Source: Agrobacterium tumefaciens (GTDB taxonomy: Bacteria; Pseudomonadota; Alphaproteobacteria; Rhizobiales; Rhizobiaceae). Taken from it: 64,000 nucleotides of DNA. The notes below the pieces were generated by a model. That model ran no database searches. It was not told where the DNA came from and saw only the letters and a program-made list of their open reading frames with translations. The position numbers and the translations under genes are program-made. Of the stretch, positions 9,728 to 19,579 are shown piece after piece (the stretch's first letter is position 1; each line of letters begins with the position of its first letter). Location: positions 1,487,001 to 1,551,000 of the forward strand of contig NZ_CP115842.1 in assembly GCF_013318015.2 (NCBI RefSeq), read 5' to 3'.

Positions 9728-10325
9728 AATTTCCCTCCCGTGAAGAGTGTGAGTCTACAAACAAGGCCAAATTGCTCCGAAGGGCAACCACAATAAATTG
9801 TGAGTTTATGCATACACCGTGACTGCTGATCGAAAAGAATAAGGGCAAAGCCATGGCCCGCACGCTGGACATTGCCTCGCGTGACGCGACCTCCGGGACG
9901 GTTAAATCGATGCGGCAAGCCGTCGGCCCCATCGATATCCTCGTGAAAATACCGATGCCGCCAGCATCAAGCAGGTGCTGAAACGGTGAGGATAATCTTC
10001 TCTTTCGAGTCCGGCTCGCGAAAGCGCGCAGCCCGTCGAAAATCAAAGCCCGAGTAAGTTTACGGCATCACACATGTCATCGTTTGCATATGCCGGGTAA
10101 CACTTCATTTAGTAATTTTGTGAAATCTAAAATACGCAGGTTCCAAAGTTTCATCGGCGGGGCTGGTAGAACGAGTGGATCCAACGCGCCCAGCCTTTGG
10201 CGGCCCGGAGCGGATATCCGCTTGTCGCCCTATGAGGAGGGGCACAGCTACCCGCGATGTTCCATTGTTTGTTTCCCTGGCTTCCTGCGCGGACAGCTGG
10301 AGGAGCGCTTGCCCTGAGGCTATTC
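9728..10325. other. Intergenic region between divergent oppA and chemoreceptor genes
   Basis: About 600 bases without an intact gene. It should hold the opp promoter and the chemoreceptor promoter. Seen in it: an 8-bp palindrome TATGCATA at 9807-9814 inside an imperfect 14-base palindrome, which could be an opp operator, and a possible dehydrogenase remnant described separately. No convincing sigma-70 boxes could be fixed by eye. Confidence 0.5.
9854..9991 (+). pseudogene. Possible remnant of a short-chain dehydrogenase gene
   Basis: Reading from an ATG near 9854, the frame gives a segment ending QAVGPIDILV. This resembles the part of short-chain dehydrogenases that runs from the acidic D-V/I motif to the strand before the NNAG motif. 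The frame is then lost. A shifted frame gives a short tail, NTDAASIKQVLKR, and stops at about 9991. There is no nucleotide-binding GxxxGxG segment before it. It may be a decayed gene with an internal deletion, or chance similarity. Confidence 0.25.
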
Positions 10326-12269
10326 ATGTCTTTCCTGAAGAATACCAAAATAAAAACAAAGGTATTATTCGTCATATCGGTGATGAGTTTGATGTCGCTT
10401 TCCGGAATCAGCTACGTCAGCTTGCAATATAAAAATACCGACAATGTCTACAGTGATTTCATCGCCAATGAGGCGCTTGCTGCGGTGCTGAACGCCCGAA
10501 CCAGCGGCAATCTCAATGCACTCGGCATGCAGATGCTTCGCGCCAGCCTCAATGACTCGACCAGCAGTGATTTCGAGGCCGCTGTCAAAACATTCAAGGC
10601 CGACCGGAAGCAACTGGAAGAACGGCAGAATAAAATCATGCAGCTGGTGCCGGCCCGGACGGATGCCGCTCGTGATATCCTCAAGGGCGTTGCCGAGGTT
10701 GAGGAAATCGGCAATCAGGTCATCGCTCTCATGCAGGCGGGAAAAAATGCTGAAGCTCAGCAGATGGCGCTTAACGTCCTTCGAAAAATAACTGAAGTCT
10801 CACCGAAAATCAGCGCGGGGAACGAGCAACTGATCCAGGTGATGAACGATGGGAGAGAGCGCCTCACGGCCAGCACCAACACGACAATCTGGACAGCTCT
10901 GGTCAGCATAGCACTTGTTTCCCTGGCATTGATCGCGCTCGGCCTGCTTATTTCTTCGCGTGGCATTACCACTCCGATTGCGCGGCTTCGCGAGCGGATG
11001 GGGTCGTTGGCGGCAGGCGATACAGCCAGCGAAATCGAAGGTATGGACCGCAAGGATGAAGTCGGCCAGATGGCCGCTGCTGTTCAGGCATTTCGCGAGA
11101 ACGCCATCGAGCGCCTCCGGCTTGAGAATGAAACGGAAAACCATCGGTCATCTTCAGAGCAGGACCGGATAGAGCGCGAGAAACAGAAGGCGAAAGAAGC
11201 TGCCGACGTGCAATTCGCCGTCGACAACCTTGCTGCTGCCCTTTCGAAGATCGCTCAGGGCGACGTTACTTACCGGATCGCTCAGCCGTTCGTGTCCAGC
11301 CTTGACGGTATTCGCGGCGACTTCAACAGGGCAGCGGAACAGCTGCAATCGACTCTGAACCAGGTGGCGCAGAACGCGCGCGGCATCGACTCCGGCGCGA
11401 ACGAGATCAGGGCCGCAGCTGACGATCTGGCCAAGCGTACGGAACAGCAGGCAGCGGCCGTCGAGGAGACTGCTGCTGCACTGGAAGAGATCACCACGAC
11501 GGTGAAAGACTCGACCAAACGGGCGCAAGAAGCGGGCCACTTTGTCAGTCGTGCAAAAGTTGGCGCGGAACAGTCGGGAGAAGTGGTGCAGAAAGCTGTC
11601 ACGGCTATGGAGCAAATTGCTGCATCCGCTGATGAGATTTCCAACATTATCGGCGTGATCGACGAGATTGCTTTCCAGACCAACCTTCTGGCGCTGAATG
11701 CAGGCGTGGAAGCTGCCCGTGCCGGTGAGGCGGGCAAGGGATTTGCGGTTGTTGCCCAAGAGGTTCGCGAACTGGCACAGCGTTCCGCAGGTGCCGCCAA
11801 GGAGATCAAGAATCTCATTACGACATCGAACAGTCAGGTTCAGCAGGGTGTGCAACTGGTTGGCGAAACGGGCAAAGCACTCGAACTCATCGTCACGGAA
11901 GTACAGGAAATCAACCGTCACGTGATGGCGATCGCGGAATCGGCACAGGAGCAATCCTCTGGTCTCCAGCAGATCAATACGGCTGTGAACCAGATGGACC
12001 AGGACACCCAGAAGAACGCTGCCATGGTGGAAGAAAGCACGGCGGCAAGCCACGGGCTTGCACGCGAGGCTTCGTCGCTCAACCAACTGCTCGCTCGGTT
12101 CAAATTGTCAGAAGGTGGTTACAGCGACATCTCCGCACCGGTTCGCGCAGCCTCGTCCGCCGACAGGCCTGCTGTTTCTCCTGCGCGTGCACTCGGCGGA
12201 AAGATTAAAGCTGCGTTCTCCGGCAATGCCGCCCTGAGCACATCGCCAGACAATTGGGAAGAGTTTTGA
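10326..12269 (+). CDS. Methyl-accepting chemotaxis protein
   Basis: The ATG at 10326 ([15 protein letters not shown]) is preferred over the upstream frame start at 10257: it opens with the usual short basic segment before membrane span 1 (about residues 13-32) and follows a GAGG box. A periplasmic helical domain (about 35-185) is followed by span 2 (about 186-208), a HAMP region ([20 protein letters not shown]) and a cytoplasmic signalling domain. Its hairpin tip is [20 protein letters not shown], near residue 445. The protein ends in NWEEF, close to the NWETF pentapeptide that tethers CheR/CheB in enteric receptors. It senses an unknown periplasmic ligand and signals through CheA/CheW. Confidence 0.92.
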   Translation: MSFLKNTKIKTKVLFVISVMSLMSLSGISYVSLQYKNTDNVYSDFIANEALAAVLNARTSGNLNALGMQMLRASLNDSTSSDFEAAVKTFKADRKQLEERQNKIMQLVPARTDAARDILKGVAEVEEIGNQVIALMQAGKNAEAQQMALNVLRKITEVSPKISAGNEQLIQVMNDGRERLTASTNTTIWTALVSIALVSLALIALGLLISSRGITTPIARLRERMGSLAAGDTASEIEGMDRKDEVGQMAAAVQAFRENAIERLRLENETENHRSSSEQDRIEREKQKAKEAADVQFAVDNLAAALSKIAQGDVTYRIAQPFVSSLDGIRGDFNRAAEQLQSTLNQVAQNARGIDSGANEIRAAADDLAKRTEQQAAAVEETAAALEEITTTVKDSTKRAQEAGHFVSRAKVGAEQSGEVVQKAVTAMEQIAASADEISNIIGVIDEIAFQTNLLALNAGVEAARAGEAGKGFAVVAQEVRELAQRSAGAAKEIKNLITTSNSQVQQGVQLVGETGKALELIVTEVQEINRHVMAIAESAQEQSSGLQQINTAVNQMDQDTQKNAAMVEESTAASHGLAREASSLNQLLARFKLSEGGYSDISAPVRAASSADRPAVSPARALGGKIKAAFSGNAALSTSPDNWEEF

Positions 12270-12583
12270 GAAATGCGAGGTCTTTCGCGCCTGAGGTCAG
12301 ATGAGAGATTGAAGGCTTTTTCGTAAACACTTGCACCGGTGATTGGACTCTGATTGCCGGTGCCTTGCCGATCGCAAATCGAATCCTCGACGATTTTTGA
12401 TCGTATTTTTCCACCAAAAAGTCGTCCACTTTTGGGGAAAAGTGTCAATTGATCGTCTTAGGGATTATTGGCGACTGCCCGCACCACCGACAACTTGCAA
12501 CCGCATGGGTGGTTATAATGGTTGTTCTACGCAGGCGGATCGATATATCTAGCGCCTGGATCGTCACTTTAATCTGCGGGTAC

Positions 12584-13282
12584 ATGGAAACTTCACTTTA
12601 TCTGCCCGTCAAATCTTTCCTTGAGCAAGCGGGTTACACTGTCAAAGGTGAGGTTGGCAGTTGTGACCTCGTCGGATTGAGCGACGCCGATCCGCCTGTT
12701 GTCGTCATCTGCGAGCTAAAACTGAGCTTCAATCTGGAGCTTATTTTGCAGGCGGTTGATCGCGCGGCTATCGCAGACGAGGTCTGGATTGCGGCACGGG
12801 TCTCAGCCAAGGGCAAGGGCCGCGAGGCTGATAAACGTTATCGCGACCTCTGCCGCAGGCTCGGGATCGGCATGCTCGGCATTTCCGATGTTGGGGACGT
12901 CAGCGTTATTGTCAGTTCCATATCACCGATGCCGCGAACCAACCCGAAACGGCGTTCGCGATTGATACGTGAACACGAGAGGCGACGCGGAGATCCGGCG
13001 GTGGGTGGAAGCACCCGCGCACCAATCATGACCGCGTACCGGCAGCAGGCACTCGGCTGCGCTTTGGCGTTGACATCGGGGCCGCTGCGCGTGCGTCAAG
13101 TCAGATCCAGCATACCGGATGCCGGGAAGATTTTGCTTGCAAACGTCTATGGCTGGTTTGACCGTCTGGATAGAGGCGTCTACGGCTTGACCGATACCGG
13201 ACGGGAGGCACTGCGCCGATGGCCGCAGCAGGAGATGACGGCAAAGACCGTCGTTGATGGAGAGCCGCCGAAGGCCCCTTGA
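12584..13282 (+). CDS. DUF2161 family protein, putative PD-(D/E)XK-type nuclease fold
   Basis: The start at 12584 (METSLYLPVKSFLEQAGY) is chosen because it matches the usual beginning of this family; the frame opens earlier at 12449 with an unlikely sequence. The 232-residue product has GEVGSCDLVGL followed by VVICELKLSFN. The D ... E-x-K spacing is the core of a PD-(D/E)XK nuclease-like active site. A C-terminal region resembles a winged helix (YGWFDRLDRGVYGLTDTGREAL). The biological role is unknown. It stands alone between the chemoreceptor and a convergent aldehyde dehydrogenase. Confidence 0.7.
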   Translation: METSLYLPVKSFLEQAGYTVKGEVGSCDLVGLSDADPPVVVICELKLSFNLELILQAVDRAAIADEVWIAARVSAKGKGREADKRYRDLCRRLGIGMLGISDVGDVSVIVSSISPMPRTNPKRRSRLIREHERRRGDPAVGGSTRAPIMTAYRQQALGCALALTSGPLRVRQVRSSIPDAGKILLANVYGWFDRLDRGVYGLTDTGREALRRWPQQEMTAKTVVDGEPPKAP

Positions 13283-13431
13283 TCTTTTGAAATTCGGCTC
13301 GATCTCTATGGGACGTTGATCGCGTCCCAACCCGCTGCGCAACCTACGCCAATACCGATGGCAACCGCGATGAATAGCCTGTGCCGTCGCCCCTCCCGAG
13401 GAGCAATAGCGCCACGGCCTCCAGCGAGATG

Positions 13432-13455
13432 AGGACCGGACTGTTGCCCGGTCCT
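13432..13455 (-). terminator. Hairpin downstream of the aldehyde dehydrogenase gene
   Basis: AGGACCGG (13432-13439) and CCGGTCCT (13448-13455) make a perfect 8-bp stem with an 8-base loop, seven bases past the dehydrogenase stop. No clear T run follows on either strand, so it may be a weak terminator or an mRNA-end stabiliser. Confidence 0.4.
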
Positions 13456-13462
13456 ACCTTGA

Positions 13463-15004
13463 TCAGCCCGAGAAATAACCGAAGGTGATGACCGGTTCCG
13501 CGGCGGTTTCGACCCAGATGCTTTTTGTCTGGGTATAAGCGAGAAGCGCGTCCCTGCCGCTGGAACGGCCGTAACCGCTTTTGCCGAAACCACCAAAAGG
13601 CGACATCACGCTGATGGTCTTGTAGCCGTTGATCCAGAATGTTCCCGCCCGGACCTGCGAGGCGACCCGGTGTGCCCGTGCGACGTTTTGCGTCCAGACA
13701 GCTCCGGCAAGTCCGTAAGGATTGTCATTGGCGAGCGAGATTGCCTCCTCCTCCGTATCGAATGGCGTAACGCCGACGACCGGGCCGAAAACCTCTTCTT
13801 TCGAGATCGTCGCATCCGAAGCGACATTATCGAGGATGGTTGGCGCAAAATAAAAGCCGCCTGTCTCCTCGAGGTGCTCTGGCTTGCGTCCGCCTGTAGC
13901 CAGATGCGCGCCTTCGCTGATGCCCTGCTGGACCATCTCGCTGATCTTGTTCCACTGGCGTAGATTGTTGATCGGACCGATCTGGGTTGTGTCGAGATAG
14001 GGGTCGCCGACAGGAATTTTCGCCGTTGCCGCCGCATAGCGCTCGATGAACTGCTGATGAACAGAACGATGAATCAGCAGTCTTGAACCGGCAACACAAC
14101 TTTGTCCCGCGCCGCCAAAGATCGCCGATTGGGCGCCGAGGATTGCGCGGTCGATATCGGCGTCGTCGAAAACGACGTTGGCAGATTTGCCGCCAAGTTC
14201 AAGAATACAGGGGACCACATTTTTGGCTGCCGCCGCTGCAATCAGAGATCCCGCATGCGCCGATCCGACGAACACGACAAGACCCGTCTTGGCGTGGGCC
14301 ACGGCTGCTTGCCCGGCGGTCACGCCCTGGCCCGCGATGACGTTCACCAGGCCGCGGGGCGCTCCACCCTGCTCGCAGAGAAGACCCAGAATGATGGTGC
14401 TGAGCGGCGTCAGTTCGGAGGGCTTGATGACGACCGCGTTGCCAGCACAGATGGCGGGCGCGATCTGCCATCCGCCGGTGTTCAGCGGTGCGTTCCACGG
14501 CGTGATCTGTACAACCACGCCGATCGGTTCCTGGCGTGTGTAGTTGAGATGGGAAGTCGGAACGGGAATGACGTCGCCATGCAGCTTGTCGCACCATCCG
14601 GCGTAATATTCGAACATCTCTGCGACTTTGACGACTTCGCCACGGATATCGCGGATCGGACGGCCAGCCGAGCGGCTTTCGATTTCAGCGATGTCGGCCG
14701 AATGTTCGCGGATCGTGCGTGCGATCTCGTTCATGACCCGTCCGCGGCCGGAGGCGGTGAGTTGCATCCATGCGCGTTGCGCTCTGGCGGCGGCATCCAT
14801 TGCGCTGTCCACCACCGAACTGTCGGCGTCTTTGTATGTCGCGAAGGATTTGCCGCTGGAGGGATCGGTAAGGGTGAGCTCTTCGCCCGAACCGAAGACA
14901 ATCTCACCATTAACGAAACTGCCGATCTCTTCGGTGCCGATGAAGGCCTTGAGGATTTCGCGAATGCGCGGACCCGGATCGCGGATGATATCTACGTTGC
15001 CCAT
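13463..15004 (-). CDS. NAD(P)-dependent aldehyde dehydrogenase
   Basis: This 513-residue ALDH superfamily enzyme oxidises an aldehyde to the acid. Visible motifs are PWNAPL, the cofactor region KPSELTPLSTI, the catalytic glutamate in LELGGKSANVVF, the catalytic cysteine in GGAGQSCVAG, and EEVFGPVVGV. The ATG at 15004 is preferred over 15091 because it follows an AAGGA box and lies 11 bases after the stop of the upstream dehydrogenase. The pair forms an operon. A 3-hydroxyacid dehydrogenase followed by an aldehyde dehydrogenase suggests stepwise oxidation of a hydroxylated substrate through a semialdehyde; the substrate is unknown. Confidence 0.9.
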   Translation of the reverse strand: MGNVDIIRDPGPRIREILKAFIGTEEIGSFVNGEIVFGSGEELTLTDPSSGKSFATYKDADSSVVDSAMDAAARAQRAWMQLTASGRGRVMNEIARTIREHSADIAEIESRSAGRPIRDIRGEVVKVAEMFEYYAGWCDKLHGDVIPVPTSHLNYTRQEPIGVVVQITPWNAPLNTGGWQIAPAICAGNAVVIKPSELTPLSTIILGLLCEQGGAPRGLVNVIAGQGVTAGQAAVAHAKTGLVVFVGSAHAGSLIAAAAAKNVVPCILELGGKSANVVFDDADIDRAILGAQSAIFGGAGQSCVAGSRLLIHRSVHQQFIERYAAATAKIPVGDPYLDTTQIGPINNLRQWNKISEMVQQGISEGAHLATGGRKPEHLEETGGFYFAPTILDNVASDATISKEEVFGPVVGVTPFDTEEEAISLANDNPYGLAGAVWTQNVARAHRVASQVRAGTFWINGYKTISVMSPFGGFGKSGYGRSSGRDALLAYTQTKSIWVETAAEPVITFGYFSG

Positions 15005-15015
15005 AATGCTCGTCC

Positions 15016-15903
15016 TTAGTTTGAAGCGGGCTGGAAAGCGCCCATGCGGGTAAAGTCGTCGGAATCTTTCAGGTCGCTGGAGCCGGACCAAAGTTTTGCA
15101 ACGATCTCTGCCATAGGCAGGTCTGCACCGGTCCTTGCTGCAAGCTCATGCGCAAGCCGAACGTCCTTTCGCATCAGTCCCATCGAGAAACCGCTGTCGA
15201 ACTTGTCCGACATGATCCACGTTGGGAAATGCACTTCGCTGATCATAGATCGACCCGACGCTGCGTTGAGAACACGTAGCGCTGCTTCGGGATCGATCCC
15301 TGCGGCGAGAGCAAGCTTCAGACCCTCACTGGTCGTTACCATGTGTGCTGCGGCAAGAAGGTTGTTCACCAGCTTGGCGACATTGCCCGCGCCGCTAGGC
15401 CCCACATGCAGGGCTTTGGCCGACATGGCTTCGATGGCGGGCCTTGCAAGAGCGACGTCTTCGTCAGTGCCACCAATCATCATCGTCAACTTGCCAGAGG
15501 CAGCACCGGCGGGGCCGCCGCTGACCGGTGCATCCAGAAAGCCGTGACCAAGCAAGGCAAGCTTTGCGGCAAGCTCGCGGCTCACGTCTGGTTCCGACGT
15601 CGAGGTGTCGATGATGATCACCCGCTGAGCGCTCCGGCTTTTCAGGATTTCGATCTGGTCGTTGACCACGCTGGCAACGTCCTTGGCCGTTGGCAGCGAG
15701 AAGACCAGGAAAGTGCTCTCTTCAAAGGCATGCGCGATGGTGTCTACGGCAACGACGCCGGACTGCTGCGCCAGCTCTTTCCTCTCTTCCGACAGATCGA
15801 AACCCAATGTCCGGAAACCCTTGCCAGCCAGCGTTTGAGCCATGCCAAGGCCCATGCTTCCAAGGCCAATTATTCCAACAATTGTCTGCTTTGCATCCGA
15901 CAT
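15016..15903 (-). CDS. 3-hydroxyisobutyrate dehydrogenase-family NAD(P) oxidoreductase
   Basis: The 295-residue beta-hydroxyacid dehydrogenase has the N-terminal dinucleotide motif GIIGLGSMGLGMAQTL, the substrate-site motif DAPVSGGPAGAASG near residue 122, and the catalytic-lysine region GAGNVAKLVNN near residue 170. Such enzymes interconvert 3-hydroxyacids and semialdehydes (3-hydroxyisobutyrate, tartronate semialdehyde, threonate). An AGGGAG box precedes the ATG. It is co-directional with and just upstream of the aldehyde dehydrogenase. The LysR gene immediately upstream, on the same strand, may regulate the pair. Confidence 0.88.
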   Translation of the reverse strand: MSDAKQTIVGIIGLGSMGLGMAQTLAGKGFRTLGFDLSEERKELAQQSGVVAVDTIAHAFEESTFLVFSLPTAKDVASVVNDQIEILKSRSAQRVIIIDTSTSEPDVSRELAAKLALLGHGFLDAPVSGGPAGAASGKLTMMIGGTDEDVALARPAIEAMSAKALHVGPSGAGNVAKLVNNLLAAAHMVTTSEGLKLALAAGIDPEAALRVLNAASGRSMISEVHFPTWIMSDKFDSGFSMGLMRKDVRLAHELAARTGADLPMAEIVAKLWSGSSDLKDSDDFTRMGAFQPASN

Positions 15904-16037
15904 TTGATCGAACTCCCTTTATCTGCGCCGCCGCGTGGCATCGGCTGACGATCATTCAGGTGGGACGTTCTCATCAAAAGGGGACACTCGATAGTGAGGT
16001 GTCCGGGTACAGAGCGTTGCGGGTTCAGCAACGCGCA

Positions 16038-16940
16038 TCAGGCTTTGAACGCCGTCATTTCGGCGGCGAGATATCCTGCGAGACTGTCCACCGACCTGGG
16101 CAGCCGGCGCCGTGCTTTGACCATCAGGTGGGCGCTGGCCTCGGACAGAAGCGGATCGCTCAGTTCGACGACGCCGAACGCCGACCTCATAAGTTCGGTT
16201 GACACGGCGAATCTGGGGAGGAAGGTCACGCCAAGGCCGGCGGCCACGAAGCGGCGCAGAGCATCGATGGACGGCGTCTCGATCAGCGGTGTAACCGCTG
16301 CACCACAATTGGCCGCGACACGGCTGACAAGCTGGGTGACGCCGTGTCCTTTGCTGAGCAAGGCGTATTGCGTGTCAGCCAGGCAGTCTTCGAGCGCCAC
16401 CCGCGGGTTGCTCAACAGCCGATGTCCGAGTGGGGCGACAAGACAAAGCGGTTGCCGGGAAATGGCGAGGGACCGGACACGAATATCGATGACCGGATTG
16501 TAGGCAATGCCAATATCCGTATCGCCGTTGGCGACACTATCGAGAACGCCTTCGGTACTTCCCAACTGGACGTCGTAACGGATCGCCGGATAGACGGTGA
16601 CGAAGGGCTTTAGCCCGTGTTCGATGAGGTCCCCTAGAAAACCCTCACCACAACAAAGCCGGATGCGTCCCCGTTGCACGCCTCTCAGCTGGTCGAGTTG
16701 TTCCGAAAGCAGACCATTGTCTTCGAGGATACGTTTGCCATGTTCAAACACCAGTTCCCCGGCCTCGGTCAGTCCAACGCCCCGGCTTGTTCTGTCGAAA
16801 AGCGGAAGACCGATCTTCTTCTCTGTATCGGCGATCTGGCGGCTGACGACTGAAGGGGCGACATTGAGATGTTCGGCCGCACTGCGGATCGAGCCGAAGC
16901 GAACGACGGCCATAAACATCCGCAGTGCTTTGGCATCCAT
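16038..16940 (-). CDS. LysR-family transcriptional regulator
   Basis: The N-terminal winged helix-turn-helix is typical: MDAKALRMFMAVVRFGSIRSAAEHLNVAPSVVSR is followed by LFDRTSRGVGLTEAG. An effector-binding domain follows (about 300 residues in all). The start at 16940 (MDAK) is preferred to 16958. It lies upstream of, and on the same strand as, the dehydrogenase pair with a 134-base gap, and just downstream of the M20 gene. Which of these it controls is not visible. Confidence 0.88.
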   Translation of the reverse strand: MDAKALRMFMAVVRFGSIRSAAEHLNVAPSVVSRQIADTEKKIGLPLFDRTSRGVGLTEAGELVFEHGKRILEDNGLLSEQLDQLRGVQRGRIRLCCGEGFLGDLIEHGLKPFVTVYPAIRYDVQLGSTEGVLDSVANGDTDIGIAYNPVIDIRVRSLAISRQPLCLVAPLGHRLLSNPRVALEDCLADTQYALLSKGHGVTQLVSRVAANCGAAVTPLIETPSIDALRRFVAAGLGVTFLPRFAVSTELMRSAFGVVELSDPLLSEASAHLMVKARRRLPRSVDSLAGYLAAEMTAFKA

Positions 16941-17011
16941 GGTCTCCATCAAAGCCATCCTGTGCCGGAACGATTATCAGGTCAATGCGCGTTGCTTTTG
17001 AAGCAACGCCC

Positions 17012-18169
17012 TTACGCTGCCTTCAGCTGGTTGTCGACGAGGGATATCCACATCTGAACCCCCAAGGGGAGAAGCGCGTCGTTGAAGTCGAAATAGGCTG
17101 AGTGGAGCCCTGGATTTTTACCGGCCTTTTGCGCGCCAAGCCAGAAATAACATCCTGCCTTTTCGCGGAGCATGAAGGAAAAGTCTTCAGCAGCCATGCT
17201 CGGCATGGCGTCGACTACCTCGATCCCCGGCATGGTGGAGGCAATATCCCTGATGATTGCGGCGCATCCTGGATCGTTTATCGTCGCCGGATATCGGAAG
17301 AGATGATCGACTGTCGCAGTGCAGTCGAATCCGGTTGCAATAGAGGTTGCCAAGGCGTGAATGCGTTTCTCTATCTTTGCGCCGACATCCTCCTCGAACC
17401 AGCGCGTGGTGCCGCGGATGACGACATTCTCCGGGATGACGTTCCAGGCGTCACCTCCGTGTATCTGTGTCACCGAAATGACGGCGGATTCCAGAGGGGA
17501 GACGTTGCGGCTGGCAATGGTTTGAAGTCCGGAGACGATTTGAGATGCGGCCACGATCGGGTCAGCACCTTCATGGGGCATGGCTCCGTGAGCGCCACGG
17601 CCGGTTATCGTGATCTCGAATGTTCCAAACGCCGCCATCATCTGGTCGTCCCTGGCAACGCATTTGCCAAGCTCCAGCGCCGGCCAGTTGTGCAGACCGT
17701 AGATTGCGTCCATGGGGAAATCGCGGAACAGGCCGTCCTCGACCATCGCCCGGCCTCCGCCCTCGTTTTCTTCTGCGGGTTGGAAAATGAAATGCACCGT
17801 GCCGTCGAAGTTCAACCGGCTGCAGGCGCGGGCGGCGGCAAGCGCCATCGACACGTGACCGTCGTGGCCGCAGGCATGCATCTTGCCGGGTGTGCGGGAG
17901 GCATAGGCAAGCCCTGTTTGCTCCAGGATCGGAAGTGCATCGATGTCTGCGCGGATGCCAATCACCTTTGAAGACGTCCCGCGGCTGAGCGTTCCGACCA
18001 CTCCGGTCTTACCGTAACCCGTGCGAACTGAGTAACCCCATTCGGAAAGGCGTGCCGCGATGAAAGCTGACGTTTCCTGCTCCTGAAATCCCAATTCAGG
18101 GTTTTGGTGGAGATAGTGCCGCCATTGAACGGCTTCATCGATTTCCGTGCTTGGAAAGAATTGCTGCAT
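17012..18169 (-). CDS. M20-family amidohydrolase (aminoacylase/hippurate hydrolase type)
   Basis: The 385-residue metallopeptidase-family amidohydrolase shows RRADIDALPI-like IRADIDALPI, HACGHDGH, FQPAEENEGGGRAMVEDG, the dimerisation-domain GRGAHGAMPHEGADPI and AAEDFSFML. These supply the metal ligands and the catalytic glutamate. Members split N-acyl amino acids or related amides. An AGGAG box lies upstream of the ATG. It follows two membrane-protein genes on the same strand, so it probably acts on what they import. Confidence 0.9.
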   Translation of the reverse strand: MQQFFPSTEIDEAVQWRHYLHQNPELGFQEQETSAFIAARLSEWGYSVRTGYGKTGVVGTLSRGTSSKVIGIRADIDALPILEQTGLAYASRTPGKMHACGHDGHVSMALAAARACSRLNFDGTVHFIFQPAEENEGGGRAMVEDGLFRDFPMDAIYGLHNWPALELGKCVARDDQMMAAFGTFEITITGRGAHGAMPHEGADPIVAASQIVSGLQTIASRNVSPLESAVISVTQIHGGDAWNVIPENVVIRGTTRWFEEDVGAKIEKRIHALATSIATGFDCTATVDHLFRYPATINDPGCAAIIRDIASTMPGIEVVDAMPSMAAEDFSFMLREKAGCYFWLGAQKAGKNPGLHSAYFDFNDALLPLGVQMWISLVDNQLKAA

Positions 18170-18230
18170 CTAGGTCTTGCTCCTGAAGGATGCAGCCGTC
18201 TTTGCAGGACGGCCGCATCTGGTTCCGGTA

Positions 18231-18749
18231 TTATTGCCCACCGATCCGAAGCGCAATGTCTGCGATAAAGACCGAGCCAATATATGTGCCGAACATCACG
18301 CAGACGGCGATGATGACGATCTTCCATCCCGATTTTCGTGCGATGTCGAATTCGCCCTTGGTGAGGGCGAGGCCGCCATAAGCCAGTGCGGGCGTCGCAA
18401 GAGCGAGGAAGTTAAGAGCCTCTACCTGCGAAATCACCCATGCCGAACCGGGAATGCCCGGAATTGTCACGAGGATCGCAAGCAGCGACGTCCATGCCAC
18501 GCCCGGCAAGTAGAACGGCATGAAACGGGCAAACAGAAGACCACCGACCGAAACGAGGTACAATATACTCATGCCCGGCAAGGCGGTGAGCGGGTCTGTG
18601 CCGGTGCCTACCCAGTTCGAAACGAGGCCGATGAGAGACGCGACCAACAGAAGTCCGGAGTATCGGACGACGTTGATTTTGCGTTCGTCTTCACCCTCGG
18701 ATGGCAATGTGTGTTCAGCGGACGCAGTGTGGGTTGAGTTCATGCTCAT
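18231..18749 (-). CDS. Small polytopic membrane protein, putative transporter partner
   Basis: This 172-residue protein has an acidic soluble N-terminus of about 25 residues and then roughly five hydrophobic spans. I do not recognise a named family. Its start overlaps the stop of the DUF3100-like gene by four bases and has a good AGGAG site. The pair therefore looks like a two-subunit membrane carrier feeding the downstream M20 amidohydrolase. That role is inferred from context only. Confidence 0.65.
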   Translation of the reverse strand: MSMNSTHTASAEHTLPSEGEDERKINVVRYSGLLLVASLIGLVSNWVGTGTDPLTALPGMSILYLVSVGGLLFARFMPFYLPGVAWTSLLAILVTIPGIPGSAWVISQVEALNFLALATPALAYGGLALTKGEFDIARKSGWKIVIIAVCVMFGTYIGSVFIADIALRIGGQ

Positions 18750-19579
18750 ATCTTCGCTCCTGTCTGAACCTTGTTGGCGGGGTCGTGAGGCCGTGATTTC
18801 TTATAAAGCCACTCTGTCAACGGAAGTGCCACGAACAGGCCGACATAAAGACCGGTCGCATAGGTGAGGATGTTGCTCGCCGCTGCCAGAGCCAGAATGA
18901 TGTCCTTGTTTTCCGGCATGACGGTAGCAAGGCTACCCGTGCAGGCTGCCAGCATGCTGCCCGAGCCGACGCCACAGGACATTGCCAGTGCGCGATAATC
19001 GAACCATCCAAGCGCATGGATCAGAGGAGGCATGATTGCGAAGACGAATGTACCGATCAGCGTCCCGGTGGCATAGACGCCCATTGCGCCAGCTCCCTCG
19101 GGGCTGTTCAGGCCGTAGCGATCGGCAATCAATGCGATGTTCGGTTCGCGGTCGATCGAGTAGGTGGCTCCGATCGCCTCACGGCCCATACGCAGGAGAA
19201 ACACGGCGACCGGGAAAGCGATCAGGATCGTTCCGAGATTGCCTATTTCCTGCAAGACAAGCGCCGGGCCTGCCTCGATGATTTTCTCGATCTGAGGCCC
19301 AACTGTTGTTCCGAACTTCGCAATGAACGGCATGATCGCGATGGTGATCATAGTGCCGGAAAGTTTCACGGCGCTCGGCGGAATGAGCTTTGCCGTCTTC
19401 TTTAGAATATGCGGGTTAAGCGCGATGCCGATGGCAAACGCATACAGGATCGGCAGGAACACGACGGTTCCTATGCCGATCGGAACTTTTCGGATGCCGA
19501 TTATTTCCGCAATGATGACGATGGCCAGGACGATACCGTGAAGCCACCAGCTTCCTGCTGATGTTGGGGCTCTGCTCAT
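18746..19579 (-). CDS. DUF3100-like polytopic membrane protein, putative transporter
   Basis: The start at 19579 (MSRAPTSAGSWWLHG) follows an AGAGGAAG box and is preferred over 19633. The 277-residue product has about eight hydrophobic spans, a GATYSIDREPNIALIADRYGLNSPEGAGAMGVYATG segment and glycine-rich stretches (SCGVGSGSMLAACTGSLATVMPENKDIIL). This matches my memory of the DUF3100 family, whose function is not established. It is the first gene of an operon with the small membrane protein and the M20 amidohydrolase, so it may import an N-acylated compound. Confidence 0.65.
   Translation of the reverse strand: MSRAPTSAGSWWLHGIVLAIVIIAEIIGIRKVPIGIGTVVFLPILYAFAIGIALNPHILKKTAKLIPPSAVKLSGTMITIAIMPFIAKFGTTVGPQIEKIIEAGPALVLQEIGNLGTILIAFPVAVFLLRMGREAIGATYSIDREPNIALIADRYGLNSPEGAGAMGVYATGTLIGTFVFAIMPPLIHALGWFDYRALAMSCGVGSGSMLAACTGSLATVMPENKDIILALAAASNILTYATGLYVGLFVALPLTEWLYKKSRPHDPANKVQTGAKI

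Noticed and set aside
13306..13450. Minus-strand segment encoding a short hydrophobic tail (AVAIGIGVGCAAGW) downstream of the aldehyde dehydrogenase
   Set aside because: There is no good start codon in frame with a ribosome site, so it could not be supported as a gene.
14102..15019. Plus-strand open frame of 305 codons across the aldehyde dehydrogenase
   Set aside because: It is a shadow of a gene with intact catalytic motifs.
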